Origin: Betaproteobacteria bacterium
GTDB taxonomy: Bacteria; Pseudomonadota; Gammaproteobacteria; Burkholderiales; Burkholderiaceae_C
DNA length: 55,774 bases
Assembly: GCA_009923315.1 (NCBI GenBank)
Contig: RFTU01000007.1
Location: 1 to 55,774, forward strand
Reading direction: 5' to 3'
The position numbers were made by a program, and so were the translations under genes. The stretch's first letter is position 1; every line of letters starts with the position of its first letter. The notes below the pieces were generated by a model, which saw only the letters and a list, made by a program, of their open reading frames with translations, had not been told where the DNA came from and did no database searches. Below, piece by piece: positions 36,817 to 44,943 of this stretch.

Positions 36817-37875
36817 ATGAACCCAAACCTGTTGTCGCGAAGCTGGCGTTGGGGCCTCCTGGCCCTGGTGCTTGGGGCCGTGATCTGGCTCTTGGCGCCG
36901 GTATTGGCGCCGTTCGTGGTGGCGGCCGTGTTGGCCTACATCCTTCACGCACCGGTGAGTGCCCTGCAGGCCCGGGGCGTGCCGCGCTTGCTGGCGGTTT
37001 TGGCAGTCGAGGCCTTGGCTCTGCTGGCCCTGTCGGGCCTGTTGCTGCTGTTGGTGCCTGTCTTGCTCCATGAATTGCCCTTGTTGCGCGAACAGGTGCC
37101 GCGCCTGGCCGTTCGCTTCAATGAGACCCTGGTGCCCTTGCTGGCTCGCCTGGGCGTGGAATTCAGCCTGGATGTGGCGGCCATCAAGGCCATGATGCTC
37201 AAGGTGTTCGGTGGCAACGCCGACGAGTTGATCCTGGCCGCGTTGAGCTCTTTGCGCATTGGCGGCAGCGTGGCCTTGGCCGTGGTCGGCTACCTGGTGT
37301 TGGTGCCCGTGGCCCTGTACTACCTCCTGGTGGATGCGCACCGCTTGAGCGCCTGGGCCGCGTCCCTCGTACCGCCGCGCCTGGGACCCTCCGTGTTCGG
37401 TTTCGCGCGAGAGTGCGACGACCTGTTGAGTCACTATTTGCGCGGTCAGGTGCTCGTGATGTTGGCCTTGGCCGCCTACTACACGCTGGCCCTGATGGTC
37501 TTGGGCTTTGACTTGGCCGTACCGGTGGGGCTGTTCACCGGCCTGGCCATCTTCGTTCCCTACCTGGGCTTTGGGGTGGGCCTGGCGATGGCTTTGTTGG
37601 CCGGGGTGCTGCAGTTCGGGCCGGTCTCCGGCGCGGCGATGGTGGCGGCGGTGTACGGTGCGGGCCAGTTGCTGGAAAGCTTTGTGCTGACGCCGCGTTG
37701 GGTGGGCGAGCGCATCGGGTTGAGCCCGCTGGCCGTGATCTTTGCGTTGTTGGCCTTCGGGCAGCTGTTGGGCTTTGTGGGCGTGCTGATTGCGCTGCCC
37801 GCCAGTGCGGTGCTGCTGGTGCTCTTGCGCCGCGCGCAGTCGCTCTATTTCGACAGCAAGCTCTACCGGGGTTGA
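36817..37875 (+). CDS. AI-2E family / PerM-type membrane permease
   Basis: The 352-residue protein has seven or eight hydrophobic helices and the family motifs PFVVAAVLAYILHAPV near residue 30, VPVALYYLLVD in the middle and FVLTPRWVGERIGLSPLAVIFALLAFGQLLGFVG at the end region. Members export diverse small molecules or ions; the name AI-2 exporter does not show the substrate. Its stop is three bases before the hda start, so both are on one transcript, an arrangement common in Burkholderiales. Confidence 0.9.
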   Translation: MNPNLLSRSWRWGLLALVLGAVIWLLAPVLAPFVVAAVLAYILHAPVSALQARGVPRLLAVLAVEALALLALSGLLLLLVPVLLHELPLLREQVPRLAVRFNETLVPLLARLGVEFSLDVAAIKAMMLKVFGGNADELILAALSSLRIGGSVALAVVGYLVLVPVALYYLLVDAHRLSAWAASLVPPRLGPSVFGFARECDDLLSHYLRGQVLVMLALAAYYTLALMVLGFDLAVPVGLFTGLAIFVPYLGFGVGLAMALLAGVLQFGPVSGAAMVAAVYGAGQLLESFVLTPRWVGERIGLSPLAVIFALLAFGQLLGFVGVLIALPASAVLLVLLRRAQSLYFDSKLYRG

Positions 37876-37878
37876 GGC

Positions 37879-38544
37879 TTGCGGCAACTGGCGCTGGACA
37901 TCGGGCTGGCCGCAGTCCCGGATTTCGACACCTTCATCGCGCTGGGCAATGAGACCGCGGTGCAGGCCCTGACCCACTTGCGGCCAGGCAGCGCACCGGT
38001 GTACCTGTGGGGGCCCAGCGGCTGTGGCAAGTCCCACTTGCTGGGCGCGGTTCATTCCAGGGCCTTGCACCACCACGAGTCGGTGATCTGGCTGGATGCG
38101 TCCACCGCGGCCCTGCCCACCCGCGTCGAGGGCACCCAGTGGTTGCTGATGGACCAGGCTGAGGCCTGGTCGCCAGCACAGCAGCACTGGGCCTTCAGTG
38201 CCTTCGTGCAGGCCAGCGCGGCGGGCGCCTCGGTGGTGGCAGCCGGGCGCCTGCCGCCCACTGACCTCCCGATCCGCGATGACATTCGCTCCCGCCTGGG
38301 GTGGGGTTTGGTGCTCTCGCTCTGGCCTCTGGGAGAATCCACGCTCCGGCAGGCTCTGCGGGAAGAGGCCCAGCGCCGTGGTTTGCGACTGGGCGATGAG
38401 GTGCTGGACTATGCCCTGCGGCGCCTGGCGCGCGACCTCAAGAGCTTGACGGGTTTGTTGGACCGATTCGACCGCTATGCCCTGCAGCATCAGCGTCCGC
38501 TGACGGTGCCCTTGTTGCGGCAGATGCTGGACGAAGAACCATGA
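37879..38544 (+). CDS. hda: DnaA regulatory inactivator Hda
   Basis: Hda is a DnaA-like AAA+ protein that, together with the DNA-loaded sliding clamp, stimulates ATP hydrolysis by DnaA and so limits re-initiation. The 221-residue protein starts RQLALDI, which contains a clamp-binding QL-x-L motif at the N-terminus. A P-loop GPSGCGKS is at 45-52 and a Walker B-like LLMDQAEAW around 95. The start is TTG 37879; no ATG or GTG lies near and the clamp motif demands this start. The next gene overlaps by four bases. Confidence 0.92.
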   Translation: MRQLALDIGLAAVPDFDTFIALGNETAVQALTHLRPGSAPVYLWGPSGCGKSHLLGAVHSRALHHHESVIWLDASTAALPTRVEGTQWLLMDQAEAWSPAQQHWAFSAFVQASAAGASVVAAGRLPPTDLPIRDDIRSRLGWGLVLSLWPLGESTLRQALREEAQRRGLRLGDEVLDYALRRLARDLKSLTGLLDRFDRYALQHQRPLTVPLLRQMLDEEP

Positions 38545-39215
38545 ACCTGACCCTGTTCGATCTCGACGGCACCTTGATCGAGACCGATAGTGACCACGCC
38601 TTCGGCGACTTTCTGGTGCAACACCAATGGGTGGATCCCATTGAATTCAAGCGCCGCAACGATGCCTTCTATGCCGAGTACCAGGCCGGGCACCTTGATC
38701 TGCCGGCCTACGTCGCTTTTGCGACGTCGGGTTGGCGAGACCGCCCCTTGGCCGAAAGTCTGGCGCTTCGCGAGCGGTTCATGGCCGAAGTGATGCGCCC
38801 GGCCCTCAGCCCGGCTTCCCGTGCTTTGGTTCGGCGGCATCAGCAAGCCGGTGATCTGGTGGCCATCGTCACGGCCACCAATGAATTCGTGACCGAACCC
38901 ATCGCGCAGGCTTTCGACGTTTCGCACCTGATCGCGTTGCAGTTGGAGCGCGACGCGCAAGGCCGCGCAACGGGCGCCATTCGGGGCACCCCCACCTTCA
39001 AAGAAGGCAAGATCCGTCGTGTTCAGGACTGGCTGCTCGGCTTGGGACATGCGGCGGGTCGCGAGTCCTTCAAGCGGATCACGGTATACAGCGACTCCAT
39101 CAACGACCTGCCCTTGCTCGAATGGGCCACTCACCCCGTGGCCACCAACCCCGCACCGTCGCTGGCCGACGTGGCCCAACAGCGAGGCTGGCCCATACTC
39201 CAGCTCTTCAAATGA
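38541..39215 (+). CDS. HAD-IB family phosphatase (SerB-like)
   Basis: The 224-residue HAD phosphatase has motif I FDLDGTLIETDSD, motif II VAIVTATNEF and motif III/IV GKIRRVQDWL and YSDSINDLPLL. It groups with subfamily IB hydrolases, many of which act on phosphoserine or glycerol-type phosphates. The substrate is unknown. The gene starts and ends in ATGA overlaps with hda and pcnB. Confidence 0.9.
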   Translation: MNLTLFDLDGTLIETDSDHAFGDFLVQHQWVDPIEFKRRNDAFYAEYQAGHLDLPAYVAFATSGWRDRPLAESLALRERFMAEVMRPALSPASRALVRRHQQAGDLVAIVTATNEFVTEPIAQAFDVSHLIALQLERDAQGRATGAIRGTPTFKEGKIRRVQDWLLGLGHAAGRESFKRITVYSDSINDLPLLEWATHPVATNPAPSLADVAQQRGWPILQLFK

Positions 39216-40750
39216 TCAAGCGTTTCATCAACAAGCTGCTGGGCAAGCCCGACCACCACACACCAGCGGGCATTCCCTTGGGGCGCCGAGTGGAGGTGTC
39301 GGCACAAGAGCATGGTATCGACCCTGCCTTGGTGGATGAGCGGGCGGTGAATGTCGTGACCACGCTGAAGAACGCCGGCTTCGAAGCGTATGTGGTGGGG
39401 GGGGCCGTGCGCGATCTTCTGGTGGGTCGACGGCCCAAAGACTTCGATGTGGCCACCAACGCCACGCCGGAACAGGTGAAGTCGCTCTTTCGCAGGGCCT
39501 TCATCATCGGCCGGCGCTTTCGCATCGTGCACGTGATCTTTGGCAGGGGGCGGGACCATGAGGTCATCGAGGTCTCCACGTTTCGGGCCTTCCTGGATGC
39601 CGCCGCAGCGCAACAGGTCGATGGCAATGAGCGCACCGCCAAGAGCGAGCTGGCGGGCAAGAGCCATGCCGTGAATGCCGCCGGCCGCGTGCTGCGCGAC
39701 AACGTTTGGGGCCCCCAGATCGAAGACGCCGCTCGGCGGGACTTCACCATCAACGCGATGTACTACGACCCGGTGTCGCACATCGTGGTGGACTACCACC
39801 AGGGCCTGTCCGACGTGCGCAAACGGGTGCTGCGCATGATCGGAGACCCGGCCACCCGCTACCGCGAAGACCCGGTGCGCCTGCTGCGCGTGGTTCGTTT
39901 CACCGCCAAGCTGGGCTTTGACATTGACAAAGCCACTGCCAAGCCGATGAAGGCGGCTGCGGCCTTGCTGGCCAGTGTGCCAGCGTCTCGCTTGTTCGAC
40001 GAAATGATCAAGCTGCTGCAGACGGGGCATGCCTTGGCCAGCATCGAGGCGGTGCGGCGATTCGACCTTCATGGGGTGTTTCCGATTCTGGACCTGGCCC
40101 TGGACCACCCCGCCGATTCGTCGGCTGCCCGTTTCGTGGAGCTGGCCTTGGCCGACACCGATCGCCGCGTCGGAGAAGACAAGCCCGTGGCGCCGAGCTT
40201 CCTGCTGGCCTGCCTCTTGTGGGACGAGGTGCGTCATCGATGGCAGACCTTGAAGAGCGAAGGCACGCCACCCGTGCCGGCTCTGCATTCGGCTATTGAT
40301 GCCGTTTTCGACGAGCGCATAGGCGATATCTCCGGCCGTGGCAAGTTGGCAGCCGATATGCGCGAGATCTGGCTGATGCAGCCTCGATTCGAGCGGCGCA
40401 GTGGCAGCGGTCCCGGCGCCTTGGTTGAGCAAGCGCGATTTCGTGCGGCATTCGACTTCCTGCGTCTGCGGGCTGACGTGGGGGAGGTACCCGCGGAGCT
40501 CGCCGAGTGGTGGGAAGACTATTCCTTGGGTACCGATGAGGAGCGCGAGGCCCTGATGGCCGCCGTACGGCCGCAGCCTGGGCCTCGGCGCGTCCGCGCG
40601 GCGCCAGCGTCGCAGGACACCGAACGTCACCCGCAGACGGAAGGCATCGCCGCCAGCGGCGACGATGCGCCCCGCAAGCGCCGCCGCCGCCGTCGTCGAT
40701 CGGGTGATGGACCGGGTGGCACCCCAGCGCCCGGTTCTGAAGGTGCTTGA
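39212..40750 (+). CDS. pcnB: Poly(A) polymerase I
   Basis: PcnB adds A tails to RNA 3' ends, feeding degradation. The 512-residue product has the class II nucleotidyltransferase motif VVGGAVRDLLVGRRPKDFDVATN with catalytic Asp77 and Asp79, followed by RRFRIVHVIFG and RDFTINAMYYD and the RNA-binding region EDPVRLLRVVRF. A very basic tail (KRRRRRRRSG) closes the protein. ATG 39212 overlaps the HAD stop by four bases. The distinction from tRNA CCA-adding enzyme rests on the N-terminal extension with GIDPALVDERAVNVV and the basic tail. Confidence 0.95.
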   Translation: MIKRFINKLLGKPDHHTPAGIPLGRRVEVSAQEHGIDPALVDERAVNVVTTLKNAGFEAYVVGGAVRDLLVGRRPKDFDVATNATPEQVKSLFRRAFIIGRRFRIVHVIFGRGRDHEVIEVSTFRAFLDAAAAQQVDGNERTAKSELAGKSHAVNAAGRVLRDNVWGPQIEDAARRDFTINAMYYDPVSHIVVDYHQGLSDVRKRVLRMIGDPATRYREDPVRLLRVVRFTAKLGFDIDKATAKPMKAAAALLASVPASRLFDEMIKLLQTGHALASIEAVRRFDLHGVFPILDLALDHPADSSAARFVELALADTDRRVGEDKPVAPSFLLACLLWDEVRHRWQTLKSEGTPPVPALHSAIDAVFDERIGDISGRGKLAADMREIWLMQPRFERRSGSGPGALVEQARFRAAFDFLRLRADVGEVPAELAEWWEDYSLGTDEEREALMAAVRPQPGPRRVRAAPASQDTERHPQTEGIAASGDDAPRKRRRRRRRSGDGPGGTPAPGSEGA

Positions 40751-40771
40751 GCGGGGCGGAGGCCTCACGCC

Positions 40772-41314
40772 TTGGTCGCGCCGTCCGAACTCATCGTGGT
40801 CGGCCTAGGCTCCAACCTGGGCGACACACACGCGCACCTGAGGGCCGCGCTCGAAGGCTTGAGACGGCTGGACAAGTCGTTGCGCCTGCGGCTGCGTTCG
40901 GTGTCGCCGCTGTACCGAACCGTGCCCTGGCAGGCCCAGGGGCCGGATTTCATCAACGCCGTGGTGGTGCTGGAGGGGACCGGCGATGAGCGGGCCCCGT
41001 CGGCACTGCTGCACGAGCTACAGGCCATTGAGGCCTCGCGCGACAGGGCGCGGCCCTACCGCTACGCACCGCGTTCGTTGGACTTGGACCTGATCCTGTT
41101 CGGTCTACGCGTGCGGGATACACCCGAATTGCAGTTGCCCCATCCGCGTGCCTTGGAGCGGGCTTTCGTGCTGCAACCGCTGCAGGATGTCCTGCCGAAT
41201 TTGAACTGGCCGGGTCTGGGCTTGAAGTGGCGCGATCGGCTGCAAGCCCTGTCCGATCCGCCGCCTCAGCGCCTGCAGGATCCTGAATGGCCGGCCCTTG
41301 AGCTTCTGGAGTGA
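40772..41314 (+). CDS. folK: 2-amino-4-hydroxy-6-hydroxymethyldihydropteridine diphosphokinase (HPPK)
   Basis: FolK pyrophosphorylates hydroxymethyl-dihydropterin in folate synthesis. The 180-residue protein has GLGSNLGD, LSPLYRTVPW-like sequence (SPLYRTVPWQAQGPDFINAV) and RYAPRSLDLDLILFG with the metal-binding Asp pair. The start is TTG 40772, with GGAGG at 40758-40762 nine bases upstream. It follows pcnB by 21 bases, as in many proteobacteria. Confidence 0.93.
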   Translation: MVAPSELIVVGLGSNLGDTHAHLRAALEGLRRLDKSLRLRLRSVSPLYRTVPWQAQGPDFINAVVVLEGTGDERAPSALLHELQAIEASRDRARPYRYAPRSLDLDLILFGLRVRDTPELQLPHPRALERAFVLQPLQDVLPNLNWPGLGLKWRDRLQALSDPPPQRLQDPEWPALELLE

Positions 41315-41324
41315 GGGCTCCGTG

Positions 41325-41355
41325 CCACGAGTTGCGTGACGCATGACGCTCGTGG
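41325..41355. other. Stem-loop in the folK / TM2 convergent gap
   Basis: CCACGAG (41325-41331) can pair with CTCGTGG (41349-41355) around a 17-base loop that itself holds GCGT/ACGC. No T run follows. It may mark transcript ends for folK and the TM2 gene, both of which stop beside it. Confidence 0.35.
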
Positions 41356-41399
41356 GGCGCCTGGAGCCGCCAGCCCGTCCCGACAGAGACGCTGGGACC

Positions 41400-41897
41400 T
41401 CAAGTGCCCAACAAGGCTTCAAAGAAGCGTTGAGCCACAAAAGCCACCGTGGCCATGAAGGCGGTGGCACCGATCATCAGGGCCAGGATCACGCCCAACA
41501 CGGGCCCCCAGGCCGTGGGTATGAGGCCCAGTTCAGGATGGTGCCGCTGCGCCCATCGTTCGTCCGGCGTGAGCCCGTGGACGATCGCGGCCAACATGGC
41601 TGCGCTGATGGACAAGCCCAGAAAGGGCAGCAAGTAGGTGGCCCCGACGTCATCCACGCCCAGGCTGCGCAGACGCTGAACCCCCATGAGGCCCAGGAAC
41701 GCCGCGGCGGCATGCAACCACCCCCATGGGTCGCCCGGCCCACGCAGATAAAAGCGATGCAACCCAATGAAGCCACCGCACACCGCCACCCAGGTGGTCA
41801 GCGTCTTGGAGCGCAGCGGGCTGAGTGAGGAGGGCGTGCTTTCCGGGTGGGCTCGACCGCCCCCCGGCGCCAGCGGCGGCGTATCCTGTCCGCTCAT
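41400..41897 (-). CDS. TM2 domain-containing membrane protein
   Basis: The 165-residue protein has a polar, Pro-rich N-terminus, then a TM2 domain (KTLTTWVAVCGGFIGLHRFYLRG) and two or three more hydrophobic segments around 85-110 and 130-160. TM2 proteins are small membrane proteins of unknown role. ATG 41897 overlaps the GNAT stop by four bases, so the two are coupled. Confidence 0.8.
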   Translation of the reverse strand: MSGQDTPPLAPGGGRAHPESTPSSLSPLRSKTLTTWVAVCGGFIGLHRFYLRGPGDPWGWLHAAAAFLGLMGVQRLRSLGVDDVGATYLLPFLGLSISAAMLAAIVHGLTPDERWAQRHHPELGLIPTAWGPVLGVILALMIGATAFMATVAFVAQRFFEALLGT

Positions 41898-42457
41898 CTC
41901 ACACCGCCAGCGCCAGCCGGCTGGCTCGCACCGGGCCCGAGTGAGCGCTGCATCAAGACCACATCCAGCCAGCGACCGAACTTCCAGCCCGAATTCTTGA
42001 GAACACCGGTGTGCTGGAAGCCGCAGCTGCGGTGCACGCCGATCGATGCGGCATTCTGGGAGTCTCCGATCACGGCCAACAGCTGCCGGGCACCCAAGGC
42101 GGTGCAACGGGCCACCAGCTCGGCCAACAGAAGGCGGCCCAGCCCTTGCCCTTGTGCGTCAGGTGACAGGTAGATGGAATCTTCCAGAAAGAAGCGGTAG
42201 GCAGGACGAGGCCGAAAGGCATTCGCGTAGGCATAGCCCAACACCCGACCATCGGCTTCGGCCACCAACCACGGCAGTCCCTTGGACTGCACATCCGCAT
42301 GCCGGCGTTGCATCTCTTCGAGCGTTGGGGTGTCCAGCTCGAAGGTGCCCGTGCCTTGCTCCACCGCCTGGGCATAGATGGCCCTGACGGTCGTCAAATC
42401 GTTCAATTGACAGGGTCGAATCAGGGCTGCCTGAACACGTTCGCTCATGGGTGACAT
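41894..42457 (-). CDS. GNAT N-acetyltransferase, phosphinothricin acetyltransferase-like
   Basis: The 187-residue protein resembles the PAT/MnaT group of acetyl-CoA-dependent acetyltransferases: IRPCQLNDLTTVRAIYAQAV, GTGTFELDTPT, the acetyl-CoA loop GQGLGRLLLAEL (R/QxxGxG/A) and FQHTGVLKNSGWKFGRWLD near the end. Such enzymes acetylate amino acids or analogues such as methionine sulfoximine; the natural substrate is open. Either ATG 42457 or ATG 42448 may be the start; neither has a clear ribosome binding site. Confidence 0.87.
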   Translation of the reverse strand: MSPMSERVQAALIRPCQLNDLTTVRAIYAQAVEQGTGTFELDTPTLEEMQRRHADVQSKGLPWLVAEADGRVLGYAYANAFRPRPAYRFFLEDSIYLSPDAQGQGLGRLLLAELVARCTALGARQLLAVIGDSQNAASIGVHRSCGFQHTGVLKNSGWKFGRWLDVVLMQRSLGPGASQPAGAGGVR

Positions 42458-42476
42458 CGAAAACGGAACAAAGTCG

Positions 42477-42482
42477 TATAAT
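42477..42482 (+). promoter_or_regulatory. Perfect -10 (TATAAT) of the rpsP operon
   Basis: TATAAT is the only perfect -10 in this gap. GTGACA (42451-42456) matches the -35 at five of six but is 20 bases away, longer than the usual spacer. The start of transcription would fall near 42489, giving a leader of about 160 bases before rpsP. Confidence 0.6.
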
Positions 42483-42488
42483 AGAAGG

Positions 42489-42649
42489 CTTTGGTGAACG
42501 GCCGGCAGTGGATCAACCGTGAAGCGGTTGCGCCTGTGGGCGTATCTACGGTCACCGCCGCGGCCCTGGGGTTTCCGGGGTCATTCCGCCGGGGTTCGAT
42601 GCGTGTCTCTTTCGAATCCTTGCACCGTATCAGTGCTCAAGGAACGTTC
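42489..42649 (+). other. Long 5' leader of the rpsP operon
   Basis: About 160 bases separate the predicted transcription start from the rpsP ATG. The stretch is rich in GC repeats able to pair (AACCGTGAAGCGGTT near 42520; CCCTGGGGTTTCCGGGG near 42565) and ends with AAGGAA before ATG 42650. An open frame runs through it from 42491 but shows no S16 homology. A regulatory leader is possible. Confidence 0.45.
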
Positions 42650-42904
42650 ATGGTCGTGATTCGAATGGCTCGTGGTGGTGCGAAGAAGCGCCCCTTCTAC
42701 AACATCGTGGTGGCGGATTCGCGCAACCGTCGTGATGGTCGCTTCATCGAGCGTGTGGGCTTCTACAACCCCGTGGCCTCGGGTTCGGCCGAGGGCCTGC
42801 GCGTGTCGATGGACCGCGTCACCTACTGGGAAGGCGTCGGTGCCCAGCTGTCCCCGGCCGTTGCGCGCCTGGTGGACGTGGCCCGCAAGTCGGCCCAGGC
42901 CTGA
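42650..42904 (+). CDS. rpsP: 30S ribosomal protein S16
   Basis: S16 is a 30S assembly protein. The 84-residue product begins [18 protein letters not shown], with [19 protein letters not shown] following, as in all S16 proteins. ATG 42650 has AAGGAA at 42639-42644; a start at 42491 would add unrelated residues. It opens the classical rpsP-rimM-trmD-rplS operon, here with a rather wide 174-base gap before rimM. Confidence 0.97.
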   Translation: MVVIRMARGGAKKRPFYNIVVADSRNRRDGRFIERVGFYNPVASGSAEGLRVSMDRVTYWEGVGAQLSPAVARLVDVARKSAQA

Positions 42905-42910
42905 TGGCCA

Positions 42911-42937
42911 GGGCCAGGGCGCTCGCGCGCCCGGCCC
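42911..42937 (+). other. Strong hairpin between rpsP and rimM
   Basis: GGGCC-A-GGGCGC (42911-42922) pairs with GCGCCC-GGCCC (42927-42937): 11 base pairs with one bulge and a four-base loop TCGC, six bases after the rpsP stop. Only CTT follows, so it is at most a partial terminator. It may lower rimM-trmD levels relative to rpsP or protect the rpsP 3' end. Confidence 0.6.
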
Positions 42938-43078
42938 CTTGCAGGCATGAGGGGTGGCCATCCTGACCCTTCGGTTCCCACAGGTCAGCATGCCCTGCGC
43001 ACGGTTTGTGTTCGGGGCATTTCTCATTGGACGCCTCGCTGACAGGTTGTCGGTGCTCGATCGCTTCCCCCTTTGACC

Positions 43079-43666
43079 ATGAGTGGTCCAGAGTCTTCGC
43101 TTCCTGACTGGCCTGACGATGCCGTTGAGGTGGCGGTGGTCACCGGTGCCTGGGGTATCAAGGGTGGCCTGCGCCTCAAGCCCTTCTCCAGCGATCCACA
43201 GTCGCTGTTTTCCACCAAGCGCTGGTATTGGCAGTTTCCAGAGGCCGTGGCGCCTGCTCAGCGAGAGTGTCTGTCTCGGCTGGAGCAGCCCCTGCGCGTG
43301 GCGTCTGTGCGCGAGCAGGGCGACGGCGTGGTGGCGCTCATCCAGGACCTGACCGATCGCGATGTGGCCCAGGCATGCCGAGGTCTGAGGCTGTTTGTCC
43401 GGCGCAGCAGTTTTCCCACGGCCGCAGAGGGTGAGTATTACTGGGTTGACCTCGTGGGGCTGGAGGTCTTCAATCGACAGGGCCAATGTCTGGGCCGGGT
43501 GGCTGGCCTGATGCAAACCGGGCCTCATTCGGTCCTGCGCATCGAATCGGAGGCCCGGGCCAGCGGAAAGTCCGTGGAGCGTTTGGTGCCCTTCGTCGAT
43601 GCGTATGTCGATTCGGTTGACCTGCAAGCCAAGCGCATTGAGGTCGATTGGGATCTGGACGACTGA
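43079..43666 (+). CDS. rimM: Ribosome maturation factor RimM
   Basis: RimM assists maturation of the 30S head, binding S19. The 195-residue protein has the N-terminal RimM motif VTGAWGIKGGLRLKPFS and the C-terminal PRC-barrel (EYYWVDLVGLEVFN, ending VERLVPFVDAYVDSVDLQAKRIEVDW). ATG 43079 is preferred to the TTG six bases before; neither has a strong ribosome binding site. Confidence 0.95.
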   Translation: MSGPESSLPDWPDDAVEVAVVTGAWGIKGGLRLKPFSSDPQSLFSTKRWYWQFPEAVAPAQRECLSRLEQPLRVASVREQGDGVVALIQDLTDRDVAQACRGLRLFVRRSSFPTAAEGEYYWVDLVGLEVFNRQGQCLGRVAGLMQTGPHSVLRIESEARASGKSVERLVPFVDAYVDSVDLQAKRIEVDWDLDD

Positions 43667-43678
43667 GAACGGCGTTCC

Positions 43679-44452
43679 ATGCCGCGGTTTGACGTCATCA
43701 CCCTGGTGCCCGAACTCTTCGGACCTCATCTCAGCCTGGGTGTCACGCGCCGGGCCTTTGAGTCCGGGGCGGTTCAGGTGAGGTTGTGGCCGCTGCGTGA
43801 GCATGCCCAGGGGCCGTACCGCCGTGTAGACGATCGACCCTTTGGGGGCGGGCCGGGCATGGTGATGTTGGCCGAGCCGCTGCACCAATGCATCCAGGCG
43901 ATTCGGTCCGACCGTGGGGTCCACGACGGTGCGCCACTGATTCATTTCACGCCCACTGGCAGGCCCCTGACGCAGTCACTGGTGAGGGAGCTCGCGCAGG
44001 GCCCGGGTGCGCTGCTGTTATGTGGTCGCTACGAAGGGGTGGACCAGCGGCTTCTGGATCGCCACCGCGCCCTGGACATCAGCGTGGGCGATTTCGTGTT
44101 GTCCGGTGGCGACCTCCCGGCCCTTGTGCTGATGGATGCCGTGGCGCGTTTGCAGCCCGGCGTGCTGCACGACCCCAGTTCGCATGAGCAGGACAGCTTT
44201 GAGGGTGACGGCTTGCTGGAAGGTCCGCACTACAGCCGGCCGGAGGTGTGGCCGCAGGGGGAGTCAGCCCAGGCGGTGCCGGCGGTTCTGGTTTCGGGAC
44301 ACCATGGCGACATCCAACGCTGGAGGCGGGCGCAGGCGCTGGAGATCACCGCCCGGCGTCGGCCCGACCTCATCGAGGCCGCGCGAGCTGCTGGCCGGCT
44401 CAGCGCCGACGATGAAGAGGTGCTGGCGGCGTTGTATAATCGTGGGTTTTGA
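43679..44452 (+). CDS. trmD: tRNA (guanine-N1)-methyltransferase TrmD
   Basis: TrmD methylates G37 of tRNAs reading CNN and related codons and prevents frameshifting. The 257-residue SPOUT enzyme has MPRFDVITLVPELF, DDRPFGGGPGMVM, the knot motif LLCGRYEGVDQR and SVGDFVLSGGDLPALV. It lies 12 bases after rimM and 60 before rplS in the ribosomal operon. Confidence 0.97.
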   Translation: MPRFDVITLVPELFGPHLSLGVTRRAFESGAVQVRLWPLREHAQGPYRRVDDRPFGGGPGMVMLAEPLHQCIQAIRSDRGVHDGAPLIHFTPTGRPLTQSLVRELAQGPGALLLCGRYEGVDQRLLDRHRALDISVGDFVLSGGDLPALVLMDAVARLQPGVLHDPSSHEQDSFEGDGLLEGPHYSRPEVWPQGESAQAVPAVLVSGHHGDIQRWRRAQALEITARRRPDLIEAARAAGRLSADDEEVLAALYNRGF

Positions 44453-44512
44453 TCCTCTGGCCGGGCAATCCCATTCCACTCACATCCCAGGCGCATGATC
44501 AACGGAGCTCAC

Positions 44513-44866
44513 ATGGACCTGATCCAAACCCTTGAGCGGGAAGAAATTTCCCGCCTGAACAAGACCCTCCCCGCATTCGCTCCTGGCGACACGGTGGTGG
44601 TGAACGTCAACGTGGTCGAAGGCACCCGCAAGCGCGTGCAGGCCTACGAGGGCGTGGTGATCGCCAAGCGCAACCGCGGCCTGAACAGCAGCTTCATCGT
44701 GCGCAAGATTTCCTCGGGAGAGGGCGTCGAGAGAACGTTTCAGCTGTACAGCCCCCTGATCGCCGGGATCGAAGTCAAGCGCCGCGGCGACGTTCGCCGC
44801 GCCAAGCTCTATTACCTGCGTCAGCGCAGCGGCAAATCCGCCCGCATCAAAGAGAAGTTGGCTTGA
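44513..44866 (+). CDS. rplS: 50S ribosomal protein L19
   Basis: L19 sits at the 30S-50S interface. The 117-residue product has [21 protein letters not shown]-type sequence, with [18 protein letters not shown] and [20 protein letters not shown] following. ATG 44513 follows GGAG with good spacing; a start at 44495 is not supported. It closes the operon; a stem-loop follows within 40 bases. Confidence 0.97.
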   Translation: MDLIQTLEREEISRLNKTLPAFAPGDTVVVNVNVVEGTRKRVQAYEGVVIAKRNRGLNSSFIVRKISSGEGVERTFQLYSPLIAGIEVKRRGDVRRAKLYYLRQRSGKSARIKEKLA

Positions 44867-44904
44867 GCGAAGCGCTCTGACCGCGTCAGCGGTCGGGCGC
44901 CGCG

Positions 44905-44929
44905 CCCCCTGCTTCGCGCCCGCAGGGGG
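44905..44929 (+). terminator. Stem-loop after rplS
   Basis: CCCCCTGC (44905-44912) pairs with GCAGGGGG (44922-44929) around a nine-base loop. No T run follows, and the next gene begins 14 bases later. It may end the ribosomal operon weakly. Confidence 0.45.
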
Positions 44930-44931
44930 TG

Positions 44932-44937
44932 GACAAT
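44932..44937 (+). promoter_or_regulatory. -10-like hexamer GACAAT before the CoA-type Nudix gene
   Basis: GACAAT is followed by six bases (CGCGGC) and ATG 44944. Four of six bases match. There is no Shine-Dalgarno at proper distance. Confidence 0.35.
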
Positions 44938-44943
44938 CGCGGC

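Noticed and set aside
36817-37875. Quorum-sensing exporter for AI-2
   Set aside because: The AI-2E family name is historical and members carry diverse substrates; no lux or lsr gene is nearby.
36391-38490. Open minus-strand frame of 699 codons opposite the SirB1, permease and hda genes
   Set aside because: It is rich in Gln, His, Arg and Gly, has no recognisable domain and mirrors three well-supported plus-strand genes. Long antisense frames are expected at this GC content.
42491-42649. N-terminal extension of S16 upstream of ATG 42650
   Set aside because: The frame is open but the sequence has no S16 similarity, and AAGGAA precedes the inner ATG.
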